From contig CAWHOA010000023.1 in assembly GCA_963830885.1 (NCBI GenBank), forward strand, positions 1 through 64,000: a stretch of 64,000 nt of DNA, given 5' to 3'. A program made the translations under genes and the position numbers. The first letter of the stretch is position 1; every line of letters starts with the position of its first letter. Below the pieces are notes generated by a model. The model did not search any database. It had not been told where the DNA came from and saw only the letters and a program-made list of their open reading frames with translations. Origin of the DNA: JAIBJN01 sp963830885. GTDB lineage: Bacteria > Actinomycetota > Thermoleophilia > Gaiellales > Gaiellaceae. This document shows positions 50,049-59,471 of this stretch, one piece after another.

Positions 50049-51451
50049 GGCAAGCCGGACGCGTTATCGGGCTTGTCTGCCAGGAGGCTCCGACCGCGCA
50101 TGGCGGCCGGGACGTCGAGTCCCATCAGCTCGAGCGTTGTCGGGGCCACGTCCAGGAGGTGCGCGCCCTCGCGCGGCCCGGCTGCGACTCCGGGCGCTGC
50201 GAGCACGAAGAGTCCGTCCTGAGCATGGTTCGCGTCGTCGGGCCCGGTGTCGTTCTCGAAGCTGTGGAAACCCTCCTCGCCGCCGACGGTCCCCACCGAG
50301 CGCCAGAAGAGGTCGCCGAAGTGGACGATCAGGTCGGGCGCGACCCCGTTCACCTCCGGATAGATCTCGTCCGGGACGTGGACGCGTGTGGCGAGCGGCT
50401 TTCCGTTCTCGTCGGGGATCGCCGCGATCCGCCGTGCCAGGTCGTCGCGAACGCGCTCGTAGTCGGCTGCCGGAACCGTGCCCTCGGGCTCTCGGCCCTG
50501 GACGTTGAGGAAGATGCGCGAGTAGTACCCGCCCTCTCCCCACGCCGTCGTCCGTGGCCAATCGATCCCCGCCTCGCGCAGAGGCACGGCGGTATCCGGG
50601 CTGGCGAGCGTCGCGAGGAGCCCCTCCCGGCGCAGCCACTCGTTGATGCGAATGCCGCCGTCCATGCGCTTGCCGCCGTGGTCGGAGACGACGAACACTG
50701 CGGTGTCCTCGTCGATGTGTGCGAGCAGACGTCCCATCAGCTCGTCCACGTGCCTGTGGTAGTCGAAGATCGCACGCTCGAAGCGGTTGCCCGGCTCATG
50801 CTTGCGGTGCTCGGGATCCATGAGCTTCCAGAAACCGTGGTACATGCGGTCCACGCCCATCTCGACCATGACGAAGAGCTCCCACGGCTTCGAGACGAGG
50901 AAGTGCTCGGCGAGCGCGAAGCGGCGGTCGGTCATCTCGTAGACCTGCCGCAGGAGATAGTCCTTGTCCTCGGTGCGGAAATCGCGCACGTCCAGGACGT
51001 ACTCGCCGACCACCTGCTCGATCTCGCGCTTCAGCATCGGGGGGAAGGTGTACGGGCTCTCGGTCGTCGGTGTCAGGAAGCAACTCACCATGACGCCGTT
51101 GAGCGGCCGCGGAGGATAGGTGCCGGGCACGCCGAGGACGACGGAGGGCTTGCCGGCGCGTGTCGCGTGGTCCCACAAGCGCGGCTCCTTGATCGCGGTC
51201 GCGTTGGCGATGAAGAGGGCGTCATAGGAATGGTCGGCGCGGTTGCGGAAGCCGTAGACGCCGAGGTCGCCGGGCGTGCGGCTCGCCATCATGCAGGACC
51301 AGGCCGGAACGGTGATCGGGGGGACGACCGAGGTGAGCAGGCCGTATGCGCCCCTCTCCATGAGACCGGAAAGGGTCGGCAGTTCGTCGCGCCAGCGCTC
51401 GAGCAAGAGCGACGGCTCGGCGCAGTCGAGTCCGACGATCAGGACCTTGAT
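50045..51451 (-). CDS. Type I phosphodiesterase / nucleotide pyrophosphatase-like protein
   Basis: About 469 residues. Metal-binding Asp in KVLIVGLDCAEPS at the very N-terminus, nucleophile region PPITVPAWSCMMAS, MVEMGVDRMYHGFW, and VVSDHGGKRMDGG. The first Asp is essential, so translation must start upstream of the first standard start codon (51406). The only codons available after the preceding TGA are GGG, ATC (51451), AAG, GTC and CTG; an ATC start is possible. It follows a small ribbon-helix-helix protein gene by 3 bp. It is a distant paralogue of the enzyme at 41.7 kb. Confidence 0.8.
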   Translation of the reverse strand: MKVLIVGLDCAEPSLLLERWRDELPTLSGLMERGAYGLLTSVVPPITVPAWSCMMASRTPGDLGVYGFRNRADHSYDALFIANATAIKEPRLWDHATRAGKPSVVLGVPGTYPPRPLNGVMVSCFLTPTTESPYTFPPMLKREIEQVVGEYVLDVRDFRTEDKDYLLRQVYEMTDRRFALAEHFLVSKPWELFVMVEMGVDRMYHGFWKLMDPEHRKHEPGNRFERAIFDYHRHVDELMGRLLAHIDEDTAVFVVSDHGGKRMDGGIRINEWLRREGLLATLASPDTAVPLREAGIDWPRTTAWGEGGYYSRIFLNVQGREPEGTVPAADYERVRDDLARRIAAIPDENGKPLATRVHVPDEIYPEVNGVAPDLIVHFGDLFWRSVGTVGGEEGFHSFENDTGPDDANHAQDGLFVLAAPGVAAGPREGAHLLDVAPTTLELMGLDVPAAMRGRSLLADKPDNASGLP

Positions 51452-51454
51452 CCC

Positions 51455-51685
51455 TCAGTCCTCCAAGTAGCCGAGAGACTTGAGCCGCCGGCGGATGGCC
51501 GCGACCTCTTCATGGGTCAGCGCGTCGTCCTCGGCGGGCCCGTGGGCCGCGGCGAGGTCGCGGAGCACGTAGACGCAGAACTCGGTCACCGAGTGGAATC
51601 CCGTCCCCTCGATCACCGCGCGCAATCGCTCGTAGAGGGGGCGCGGGATCTTGAGCGTGACGTCGTTGGAGCGGGAGCCGGCCAT
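51455..51685 (-). CDS. Ribbon-helix-helix-like small protein with a phosphodiesterase-type tail
   Basis: 76 residues. The N-terminal half (DVTLKIPRPLYERLRAVIEGTGFHSVTEFCVYVLRDL) has the strand-helix-helix pattern of CopG/Arc repressors. The C-terminal part, HEEVAAIRRRLKSLGYLED, resembles the last residues of the phosphodiesterase at 43.35 kb (VEDRLRGLGYIE). The gene is immediately upstream of and probably co-translated with the second phosphodiesterase. It could autoregulate the pair or be a detached interaction tail. Confidence 0.6.
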   Translation of the reverse strand: MAGSRSNDVTLKIPRPLYERLRAVIEGTGFHSVTEFCVYVLRDLAAAHGPAEDDALTHEEVAAIRRRLKSLGYLED

Positions 51686-51812
51686 GACACTTCCCTGGGG
51701 GATGTCCTCGGAGTGTAGCCTGCGCGCTTCCGCCGAAGGACTGGACCATCTAGTCTGGACTTGGACGCGCGCTGGGGATCGCGTATGACGTGTCCGAGGA
51801 GCGATGCTGTAG

Positions 51813-52430
51813 ATGAGCCACAGGCGATGGCGAGGGGTCCTGACGTCCTTCCTGGACCCGATGACCTACTTCCAGGTCATCCGCCTCCTTCACTACTACG
51901 GCTACAGCCACGTCCAGCCCCGCAAGCACGTGACGATGGGCGAGCACGCGACCCTCGCTCCGAACGTCTCGCTTCGAAACGGCGAGCGTATCTCGGTCGG
52001 CGCGCGCACGCAGATCGGCGAGCGCGTCTACCTGTGGGCCGGAGACACGAGCGGGCGCATCACCATCGGCGAGCAGTGCCGGTTCGGCCCCGAGGTCTTT
52101 GTGACCGCGTCGGACTACGGGCTCCTGCCGGATCAGCCGATCGCCTACCAGGAACGGAACGAGCGCGACGTCGCCATCGGCAACGACGTCTGGCTGGGCG
52201 CCCGGGTCTTCGTCGGCGCCGGCGTGACGATCGGAGACGGCTGCGTGGTGAGCGCTGGCTCAGTCGTCACGAAGTCGCTCCCGCCCGGCTCGGTCGCCGT
52301 CGGCATCCCCGCCCGCATCGTGCGACGGCGCGAGGACTACGCGCCCCGCACCGAGGTTGACGGCCGAATCGACGGGGAGCCCGAGGCCGCCCCGGAGTCG
52401 GCGCGACCGGAAGCTCAGGGCGCGGCGTGA
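51813..52430 (+). CDS. Left-handed beta-helix (hexapeptide) acetyltransferase
   Basis: 205 residues from the ATG at 51813. Hexapeptide repeats run from about 45 to 165: APNVSLRNGERISVGART, YLWAGDTSGRITIGE, then AIGNDVWLGARVFVGAGVTIGDGCVVSAGSVVTKSLPPGSVAVGIPARIVRR, the end signature of WbbJ/Maa-type O-acetyltransferases. It acetylates a sugar or sialic-type residue. The C-terminal tail is acidic and disordered. Its TGA overlaps the GTG of the next gene. Confidence 0.88.
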   Translation: MSHRRWRGVLTSFLDPMTYFQVIRLLHYYGYSHVQPRKHVTMGEHATLAPNVSLRNGERISVGARTQIGERVYLWAGDTSGRITIGEQCRFGPEVFVTASDYGLLPDQPIAYQERNERDVAIGNDVWLGARVFVGAGVTIGDGCVVSAGSVVTKSLPPGSVAVGIPARIVRRREDYAPRTEVDGRIDGEPEAAPESARPEAQGAA

Positions 52431-53410
52431 GCGTCGACGTCTCGGTTCTCGTCGTCACGTATCACTGCCGGGAGGCCGCTCGCACTTGCCTCGAGTCCCT
52501 CTACGAGCACGCCGGAGACGCCGCCTTCGAAGCAATCGTCGTCGACAACGCATCCGGAGACGGAACGGCCGAGATGGTGACGGATGAGTTCCCCGAGGCG
52601 CGCCTCCTCGTCCTGGCCGAGAACGTCGGCTTCGCCCGCGCAGTCAACCTCGCTTCGGAAGAAGCCCGCGGCGAGTACCTGCTGCTCCTCAACCCCGATA
52701 CCGAGGTGCACCCGGGCCTGCTGGACGCCTTTCTCGCCCTCGCCCGAAGCCTCCCCGAGGGGGCCATCTGCGGGGGCAGGACGCTGCGGCCGGACGGCCG
52801 CCTCGACCCGGGATCGTGCTGGGGCGCGCCCACGCTCTGGAGCCTCTTCTGCTTCGCCACCGCCCTCTCGAGCGCCTTCAAAGGGAACCGCCTCCTCGAT
52901 CCGGAGTCGCTCGGCGGCTGGAAGCGCGACTCCGTCCGCGACGTGGACATCGTCACGGGCTGTCTGCTGTTCGTTTCGAAGGCGCTCTGGAAGGAGCTGG
53001 GCGGGTTCGATCCGCGTTTCTTCGTCTACGGGGAGGACGCGGACCTCGCCCTCCGCGCATCCGCCGCGGGAATTCGCCGAGTGATCACGCCGGAGGCGGT
53101 CGTCACCCACGAGGTCGGCGTCTCATCCGCCACCCGGCCGGACAAGCTCATCCTGCTCTTCCGTGGGAAGGTCACGCTCCTGCGCAAGCATTGGCCTCCG
53201 GTCCAGGGCCGCGTCGGCGTCACGCTGATCGCCGCAGGCGTTGGTCTCCGGGCCCTTCAGGCCCGCCTGCTCGGCCGCCGGGGGGGCGGCGAGGCTTCGG
53301 GCTGGCCCGCGCTCTGGTGGGCCCGCGGCGAGTGGCTGCCGGGCTTCGAGCCGGTGGGCACCACGCTCCCGGCGGGCTCGCCCGCTGGAAGCGAGCGAGT
53401 CTCGCCCTAA
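52427..53410 (+). CDS. GT2-family glycosyltransferase
   Basis: 327 residues from the GTG at 52427 (GTGA overlap). A GT-A fold: VSVLVVTYHCREAARTCLESL, VVDNASGDGTAEM, LLLLNPDTEV (DxD-equivalent), then RPDGRLDPGS and GGFDPRFFVYGEDADLALRA with the catalytic Asp region. It resembles rhamnosyl-/WcaA-like transferases. The donor is unknown. It is coupled to the acetyltransferase and likely adds one sugar of the repeat unit. Confidence 0.9.
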   Translation: MSVDVSVLVVTYHCREAARTCLESLYEHAGDAAFEAIVVDNASGDGTAEMVTDEFPEARLLVLAENVGFARAVNLASEEARGEYLLLLNPDTEVHPGLLDAFLALARSLPEGAICGGRTLRPDGRLDPGSCWGAPTLWSLFCFATALSSAFKGNRLLDPESLGGWKRDSVRDVDIVTGCLLFVSKALWKELGGFDPRFFVYGEDADLALRASAAGIRRVITPEAVVTHEVGVSSATRPDKLILLFRGKVTLLRKHWPPVQGRVGVTLIAAGVGLRALQARLLGRRGGGEASGWPALWWARGEWLPGFEPVGTTLPAGSPAGSERVSP

Positions 53411-53466
53411 TCCGATCAGAGTAGGCGGCGGAATAGCACGTGGAGGCAACTTCGACCAGGGACGAA

Positions 53467-54213
53467 ATGCCAGATCAACCGTCTAACGACATGCGCGCTT
53501 CCCGTTCGCTCGGCGCGAGCCGGCAACGTCTCAGGAAGCTGCTCACGACGCTGTGGCGCGACGGTCTCGTAGAAAGCCTTGTTCTTATCGGCGGTTACGT
53601 CGAGTACCAGCTCGAGAAGCGGTTCGGTACGCGCGTCGACAGGAAGTACGGAACCGAGACGGGCGGGATAATCCCACTCGATCTGCTTGCGATCCCCAAC
53701 CCCAGCGTCGGGGATGGCGTGCAGTACGATGGCGTCAGGGAGCTCTACTTCCGCAGGATGCTCCGCGCCGTGAGAATGCCCCCCGAGACCTATGTGTTCG
53801 TCGATCTCGGCTCAGGGAAGGGACGGGCGCTCCTGATTGCCGCGGAGTACCCGTTCAAGCGCATCATCGGGGTCGAGTTCTCGCGGGAGCTCCACGAGAT
53901 CGCGCGGCGAAACGTGGCACGCTTTCGGGCTCGAACCGGCTCGGCCCAAGGTTTCGATTTGCATCTCGGCGACGCGGCGTGCTTCGACTTCCCGCTCGAG
54001 CCAATCGCGCTCCATCTCTACAACCCCTTCGGCGAGCGCGTGCTCGAACAGGTCCTGGGCCGGCTCAAAGAGTCGCTCGAGGAGGCACCACGTGACGTCA
54101 TCATCTTCTACGTGAACCCGGTCCACAGGTGGATGCTGGAGGAGGCGCCGTTTCTCCGCCGGGTCAAGGCGACGTCCCAGTACGCCGTCTACGCATGCTG
54201 CGGGACGGCGTAG
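53467..54213 (+). CDS. Class I SAM-dependent methyltransferase-like protein
   Basis: 248 residues from the ATG at 53467 (a GTG at 53440 is possible). The SAM-binding motif FVDLGSGKGRALLIAAE is near residues 112-128; IIGVEFSRELHEIARRN follows, and HLYNPFGERVLEQVL is the motif IV region. It lacks transmembrane segments. The substrate is unknown. Codon use is slightly less GC-biased than in its neighbours (about 60-65 percent GC), hinting at separate acquisition. Confidence 0.75.
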   Translation: MPDQPSNDMRASRSLGASRQRLRKLLTTLWRDGLVESLVLIGGYVEYQLEKRFGTRVDRKYGTETGGIIPLDLLAIPNPSVGDGVQYDGVRELYFRRMLRAVRMPPETYVFVDLGSGKGRALLIAAEYPFKRIIGVEFSRELHEIARRNVARFRARTGSAQGFDLHLGDAACFDFPLEPIALHLYNPFGERVLEQVLGRLKESLEEAPRDVIIFYVNPVHRWMLEEAPFLRRVKATSQYAVYACCGTA

Positions 54214-54259
54214 AGCCTTCTGCCAGAATGCGACGCCCGCCCCTGTGCGCGAGGCTCGA

Positions 54260-55075
54260 ATGACACACCCCGCGGCCGTCTACCCGTACCTCCCCGAGGA
54301 GCGAACCGATCCTCTCCCGCTCGCGGCACCCGTTCCCGGGCCGAACGCGATCGGCGCCACGGGCGGCTCGGGCACGCGGGTCGTCGCTCGCATCGTTCGC
54401 GAGGGTGGGATGTTCACCGGAGTCGACCTGAACGCCTACGAGGATTCGCTTCCCTTCGCTGGCTTCTCCGACCGGTGGATCGACGCGTTCGTGCGAGGCG
54501 GAGGGCAGCCGGCTGCGCCGGAGCTCCTGGCGCGGATGCGGGACGACCTGGACCCTCTCGTCCGCTCGCACCTGGGCGATCTCCCGCCCTCGGCGCGACT
54601 GTGGGGCTGGAAGGAGCCCCGCAGCATCTACCTGGTGCCGTTCTTCGCGGCTGCGATGCCGTCTTTGCGCTTCCTCCACTTCATCCGCGATGGACGGGAC
54701 ATGGCCTTCTCGGAGAACCAGAACCAGCTCGTGAAGCACGGCGCCGCCGTCCTCGGAGACGAGCAGCGCAAGGAGAAGAAGCCCATCCGGTCGATTGCCC
54801 TCTGGAGCCGGGTCAACCTGGCGGCGGCCGCATACGGGGAGACGCGGCTCGGGGATCGCTATCTGCGCGTCCGCTTCGAGGACCTCTGCGCGGAGCCGGC
54901 GGAGAACGTCCGGCGGATCTACGATTTCTTCGGGCTTGAGGGTGACGCGGAGGCCGCAGCCAAGGCGGTGCGGCCGCCGGACTCGCTCGGCCGCTGGCGG
55001 CAGCGCCGGAAGGGCATCGTGGAAGCGCTCCACCACACCGCCGAGCCCGCGCTCGCCCGCTTCGGGTATCTCTAG
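54260..55075 (+). CDS. Sulfotransferase family protein
   Basis: 271 residues from the ATG at 54260 (a GTG at 54245 is possible). The PAPS-binding 5'-phosphosulfate loop ATGGSGTRVVARIV is near residue 34 and the 3'-phosphate motif LHFIRDGRDMAFS near 138; RVRFEDLCAEPAENVRRIYDFFGL is also typical. It would transfer sulfate from PAPS to the polysaccharide or a glycolipid. Its presence fits with the arylsulfatase gene at the other end of the window. Confidence 0.85.
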   Translation: MTHPAAVYPYLPEERTDPLPLAAPVPGPNAIGATGGSGTRVVARIVREGGMFTGVDLNAYEDSLPFAGFSDRWIDAFVRGGGQPAAPELLARMRDDLDPLVRSHLGDLPPSARLWGWKEPRSIYLVPFFAAAMPSLRFLHFIRDGRDMAFSENQNQLVKHGAAVLGDEQRKEKKPIRSIALWSRVNLAAAAYGETRLGDRYLRVRFEDLCAEPAENVRRIYDFFGLEGDAEAAAKAVRPPDSLGRWRQRRKGIVEALHHTAEPALARFGYL

Positions 55076-55204
55076 CGCGGGGGCCGCGTACCTACACAGA
55101 CGGATGGTCTGTGGACGAGGTTGCCCGCAGGCGCTTGATTCGGTGATTTCGCTCAACTAACGTCCAGAAGGCTCCTCTCGAAGGCTCCGCGTCAGCGATT
55201 CCAC

Positions 55205-57845
55205 TTGGCCCTGCGGCATTTTACCCGTGTTAGCACTCGACTTCTGCTCGCCGGCTTCTGCGCGGTCCTCGCCCTGGCATTCCCCGCTCTCGCCCGCGCG
55301 GAGTCCTGCACGTACAACGCGACCACGGCCTCCGTGAGCGCGTCGATCACGCCGGGCGACTCGGCCGTGCTCGACGTGGTCGGGGGCGCGATCCGCTTCG
55401 GCGCCGTGCCGACCCCGTGCGGGGAGGCGACGACCACGAACACGGACTCCATCTTCATCGCCGGAGCCGTGGGAACGACAGAGCGTCTGACGCTCGACCA
55501 GCGCACCGGCCTCCTCGCCCCCGGCGCGACCCCCGAGTTCAACATCCCCGAGATCGAGATCGCGACCTCGCTCGGCGACGCGACGGACACCATTGTTCTC
55601 TACCTCACGGAGGGCGCTGACGTCGTCGCCCAGGGCCAGAACGGCCTCGCCATGAACTCGGACGGCGACCTCGACGTGACCGTCTCGCCGGGCGCGTTCC
55701 CGATGGAGATCTACGCACTCGGCGGAAACGACCTCGTGAACGCCCGTGGCTCCAATGGGGCCGGCCTTCACTTCCTCGGCCCGGTTGCGATCGAAGGCGG
55801 GGAGGGGGACGACACACTCCGCGGCAGCTCCGAGCGCGACGTTTTGACCGGGGGCGCTGGCAATGACCGCATCGAGGGGCAGGAGAGCGCCGACTTAATC
55901 GACGGCGGGCCAGGGAGCGACAACATTAGTGCTGGCGACGGAGCCGATACCGTCACGGGTGGACCGGGCACCGACAGCTTCGCGCTCAGCGCCGGCGACG
56001 ACCTCGTGTTCGCGGCCGACGGGGAAGCGGACAGCGCAGATCAACGGCGGCGCGGGGGTTGACACGGCGCACTACGACGCCGGCGTCGACCCGACGCCCG
56101 TGGCGGTCGAGAACTGGATCGCCGTGACGCCGCCGCCTCCGCCGCCTCCGCCGCCCGGGTCGTGCTCGTACGACGCCGGCAGCAAGGCGGTCACGGCGCA
56201 GATGGTCGCGGGCTCGGAGGGAACGCTGCGCGTCGTCGGGGCGGGGGAGATCCACTTCGGCGCGGTTCCCTCCCTGTGTGGGGCAGCGACGACGGCGAAT
56301 ACGGACTCGATTACGATCGTCGGCGGCAGCGGGACGGCGGAGCGCGTGACGATCGACCAGTCTGGCGGCGCCTTCGCACCAGGGGCCACAGCTGAGACGG
56401 GGGCGTCGGAGATCGAGATCGCGGTCAACCTCGGGGATGCCATGGACGAGGTGGTCGTGCTCGGCAGGGTCGACGACGACGCGATCTTCGTCGGCCAGAA
56501 CGGGGTGGCACTGAATGCCGACGGGGACGTTGACGTGACTTTTGTGCCGCTTCCCGCCGCGCTGGAGGTTCGTGGCGGCGGCGGCCGCAACACGATCACC
56601 GGACAGGGCAGCCAGGGAGCCGGAGCGCGGTTCTTGGGCAGGCTTCTGCTCTTTGGGGGCGATCTGGGCGACACGTTGACCGGCGGCGACGGCGCCGACG
56701 AGCTCTACGGGGGTGTAGGGGTCGACGTGCTCGAGGGTCGGCTGGGGTCGGACGTGCTCTTGGGTGGGGACGGGAACGACACGCTGGCCGGCAACGACGG
56801 CAACGACGAGCTGACGGGGGGAGGCGGCGCCGATTGGTTCGCCGGGAGCGCCGGCGACGACCTCTTCTTCGCGGTCGACGGCGCTGCGGACACGCAGATC
56901 AGTGGCGGCGCGGGGGTTGACACGGCGCACTACGACGCCGGCGTCGACCCGACGCCCGTGGCGGTCGAGAACTGGATCGCCGTGACGCCGCCGCCTCCGC
57001 CGCCTCCGCCGCCCGGGTCGTGCTCGTACGACGCCGGCAGCAAGGCGGTCACGGCGCAGATGGTCGCGGGCTCGGAGGGAACGCTGCGCGTCGTCGGGGC
57101 GGGGGAGATCCACTTCGGCGCGGTTCCCTCCCTGTGTGGGGCAGCGACGACGGCGAATACGGACTCGATTACGATCGTCGGCGGCAGCGGGACGGCGGAG
57201 CGCGTGACGATCGACCAGTCTGGCGGCGCCTTCGCACCAGGGGCCACAGCTGAGACGGGGGCGTCGGAGATCGAGATCGCGGTCAACCTCGGGGATGCCA
57301 TGGACGAGGTGGTCGTGCTCGGCAGGGTCGACGACGACGCGATCTTCGTCGGCCAGAACGGGGTGGCACTGAATGCCGACGGGGACGTTGACGTGACTTT
57401 TGTGCCGCTTCCCGCCGCGCTGGAGGTTCGTGGCGGCGGCGGCCGCAACACGATCACCGGACAGGGCAGCCAGGGAGCCGGAGCGCGGTTCTTGGGCAGG
57501 CTTCTGCTCTTTGGGGGCGATCTGGGCGACACGTTGACCGGCGGCGACGGCGCCGACGAGCTCTACGGGGGTGTAGGGGTCGACGTGCTCGAGGGTCGGC
57601 TGGGGTCGGACGTGCTCTTGGGTGGGGACGGGAACGACACGCTGGCCGGCAACGACGGCAACGACGAGCTGACGGGGGGAGGCGGCGCCGATTGGTTCGC
57701 CGGGAGCGCCGGCGACGACCTCTTCTTCGCGGTCGACGGCGCTGCGGACACGCAGATCAGTGGCGGCGCGGGGGTTGACACGGCGCACTACGACGCCGGC
57801 GTCGACCCGACGCCCGTGGCGGTCGAAACCCGCCTTCCGCAGTAG
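55205..57845 (+). pseudogene. Secreted RTX-like modular protein with one frameshift
   Basis: The probable start is the TTG at 55205. A signal peptide (LLLAGFCAVLALAFPALARA) is followed by three modules of about 285 residues. Each begins with a SCxY...A beta-sandwich-like region with FGAVPxxCG, and ends with a beta-roll block of GGxGxDxL repeats. Modules 2 and 3 are joined by a linker of nine prolines (TPPPPPPPPPGSC). A single extra base near 56034, in the end of module 1, puts the rest out of frame; correcting it gives an ORF of about 880 codons. The two last modules are identical in DNA. Likely an adhesin or matrix protein. The frameshift may be phase-variation-like, an error or a real break. 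Confidence 0.75.
56046..57826. repeat. Exact 858-bp tandem direct repeat (two copies plus 65 bp)
   Basis: The sequence from 56046 to 56903 recurs at 56904-57761, with a partial third copy from 57762 to 57826. The period, measured at several landmarks, is exactly 858 bp, 286 codons, so the frame is kept. Translations of the two copies in several frames show no difference. The repeat unit equals one protein module with its Pro9 linker. It indicates very recent duplication or an assembly-sensitive array. Confidence 0.9.
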
Positions 57846-57914
57846 AGCGCCGCCCCGGATCGGCTCGCGCGTTGGCGAAGCACGTCACGATGTGATCGTG
57901 CACGTAATCCAGTG

Positions 57915-59471
57915 ATGCAGCAACCGCAGACATTCGGGCAGACGCTCAAGTGGGCGACTGTGATGACGTCGGGGAGGCGCGCGATCGCGACTGGTGTCAC
58001 GTTCGTGATGGCCGCCCTGCTCGGGCCCAGTGATTTCGGCCTCGTGTCGGTTGCCCTCGTCTACGTCATGTTCGTAGGCGTCTTTCTGGAGCAAGGCTTC
58101 ATCACCGCGATCATTCAGCGTGAGGACCTCCAGTCGGAGCACCTCGACTCGGTCTTCTGGCTGAACCTCGCCTGGTGCCTCGTTTTGGCTGGCTTCGTCT
58201 ACCTGAGCGCAGGCTGGTGGGCTGGGGTGAACCACATGCCGGAGCTGAAGGACGTGATCCAAGTCCTCTCGATTCTGGTCGTCATCGAAGGGCTCGGGAT
58301 CGTCCAGACGGCGGTGATGCAGCGGTCGCTGGCGTTCAAACGGCTCGCGCTACGGTCCAACATCGGCGCGGTGCTCAGCGGCGTCGTCGGCGTAACGCTG
58401 GCGCTCGCGGGAGCGGGCGTGTGGGCTCTGGTTGCGCAACAGATCGTGCTCGAGTCGACCCTCCTCGTGCTGGTGTGGGCTCTCAGCCCCTGGGCGCCTC
58501 ACCTTCGTTTCTCCCCTGCTCATGCACGCCAGCTGCTCGGGTTCTCAGTCAATGTGTTGGCCGCGAACCTGGCCGGATTCACCGGCCGACGAGCCGATGC
58601 GCTTGTGATGGGCATCTTCTTCGGGCCCGTTGCAGTCGGGCTCTACCGCTTGGCCGATCGAATCGTCGAAGTGGTGCTGGACCTGACCATGCAGCCGGTC
58701 GGCGTGATGTCACTTCCGCTCCTCTCGCGCCTGCAGAACGATCCTGTGGGCCTCCGCGAGACGGCCCTCAAGTGCCTACGCGCGACCGCGGTCATCGCGG
58801 TGCCCGCTCTGCTCGTCGTGGTGGCTACGAGTTACGAGTTGGTCGCGCTGCTCGGGGAGGAGTGGGAAGACGCCGCGGTTCCCCTTCAGCTTCTCTGTCT
58901 GGCCGGCATCGGCAAGGCGGTGGGGTTATTCACCGGACCCGTCATGTTCGCCGTGTCGCGGCCACGCTTTCGCGCCGTGATGCTGTGGATCATCGCCGGC
59001 GTCAGCGTCGCCGTTGCGGTGGTGGTCGGCGACGCGCTGCGCGCGGACCCGGTCGAGACGCAGGTCTTCGGGATGTCCGCATCGCGGGCGGTTCTCTTCC
59101 TAGTCGTGCTCCTCCCGATCTACGTCGCGATCATCCACCGGTTCACGGGGGTGTCGGTGCGGAAGTTCCTGCGGGACGTCCCAGGGCCTACGGTGTCGGG
59201 CCTCGCAGCCGTGGCAGCAGTGTTCGCGTTGCGGGAGTCGGGCGCGATCGACGGACTTTCCCCGCTGCCGGCGCTCCTCGTCGCGGGTAGCGTCGCCCTG
59301 GTGACGACAGGTGGCCTCCTGGTGCTCCTCGACCGCACCGCGCGCAGGTACGCGCGCCGGCTCGCCCGCAGGGTCTGGCCCGCGCTCGCACCTGAGCCCG
59401 GAGGCTCGCCCGAGGAGACTCCCCACGGCGGGGAAGGCCAGGCTGACGCTACGAACCGGACGGCGCGCTAG
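57915..59471 (+). CDS. Wzx-type lipopolysaccharide/polysaccharide flippase (MOP superfamily)
   Basis: 518 residues from the ATG at 57915 (the GTG just before it is also possible). There are about 12-14 transmembrane helices. The N-terminal region TLKWATVMTSGRRAIATGVTF, then LGPSDFGLVSVALVYV and FLEQGFITAIIQRED, match WzxC-like exporters; LYRLADRIVEVVLDLTMQPVGVMSLPLLSRLQ lies in the middle. It should flip undecaprenol-linked repeat units. The last part of the gene occurs a second time, degenerate, at 60.76-61.26 kb. Confidence 0.9.
   Translation: MQQPQTFGQTLKWATVMTSGRRAIATGVTFVMAALLGPSDFGLVSVALVYVMFVGVFLEQGFITAIIQREDLQSEHLDSVFWLNLAWCLVLAGFVYLSAGWWAGVNHMPELKDVIQVLSILVVIEGLGIVQTAVMQRSLAFKRLALRSNIGAVLSGVVGVTLALAGAGVWALVAQQIVLESTLLVLVWALSPWAPHLRFSPAHARQLLGFSVNVLAANLAGFTGRRADALVMGIFFGPVAVGLYRLADRIVEVVLDLTMQPVGVMSLPLLSRLQNDPVGLRETALKCLRATAVIAVPALLVVVATSYELVALLGEEWEDAAVPLQLLCLAGIGKAVGLFTGPVMFAVSRPRFRAVMLWIIAGVSVAVAVVVGDALRADPVETQVFGMSASRAVLFLVVLLPIYVAIIHRFTGVSVRKFLRDVPGPTVSGLAAVAAVFALRESGAIDGLSPLPALLVAGSVALVTTGGLLVLLDRTARRYARRLARRVWPALAPEPGGSPEETPHGGEGQADATNRTAR

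Noticed and set aside
55986..57788. 600-codon minus-strand ORF across the beta-roll repeats
   Set aside because: Antisense of the repeat protein; it repeats simply because the DNA repeats.
56046..57826. CRISPR-like or satellite array
   Set aside because: Repeat units are 858 bp, in frame and coding; there are no spacers.
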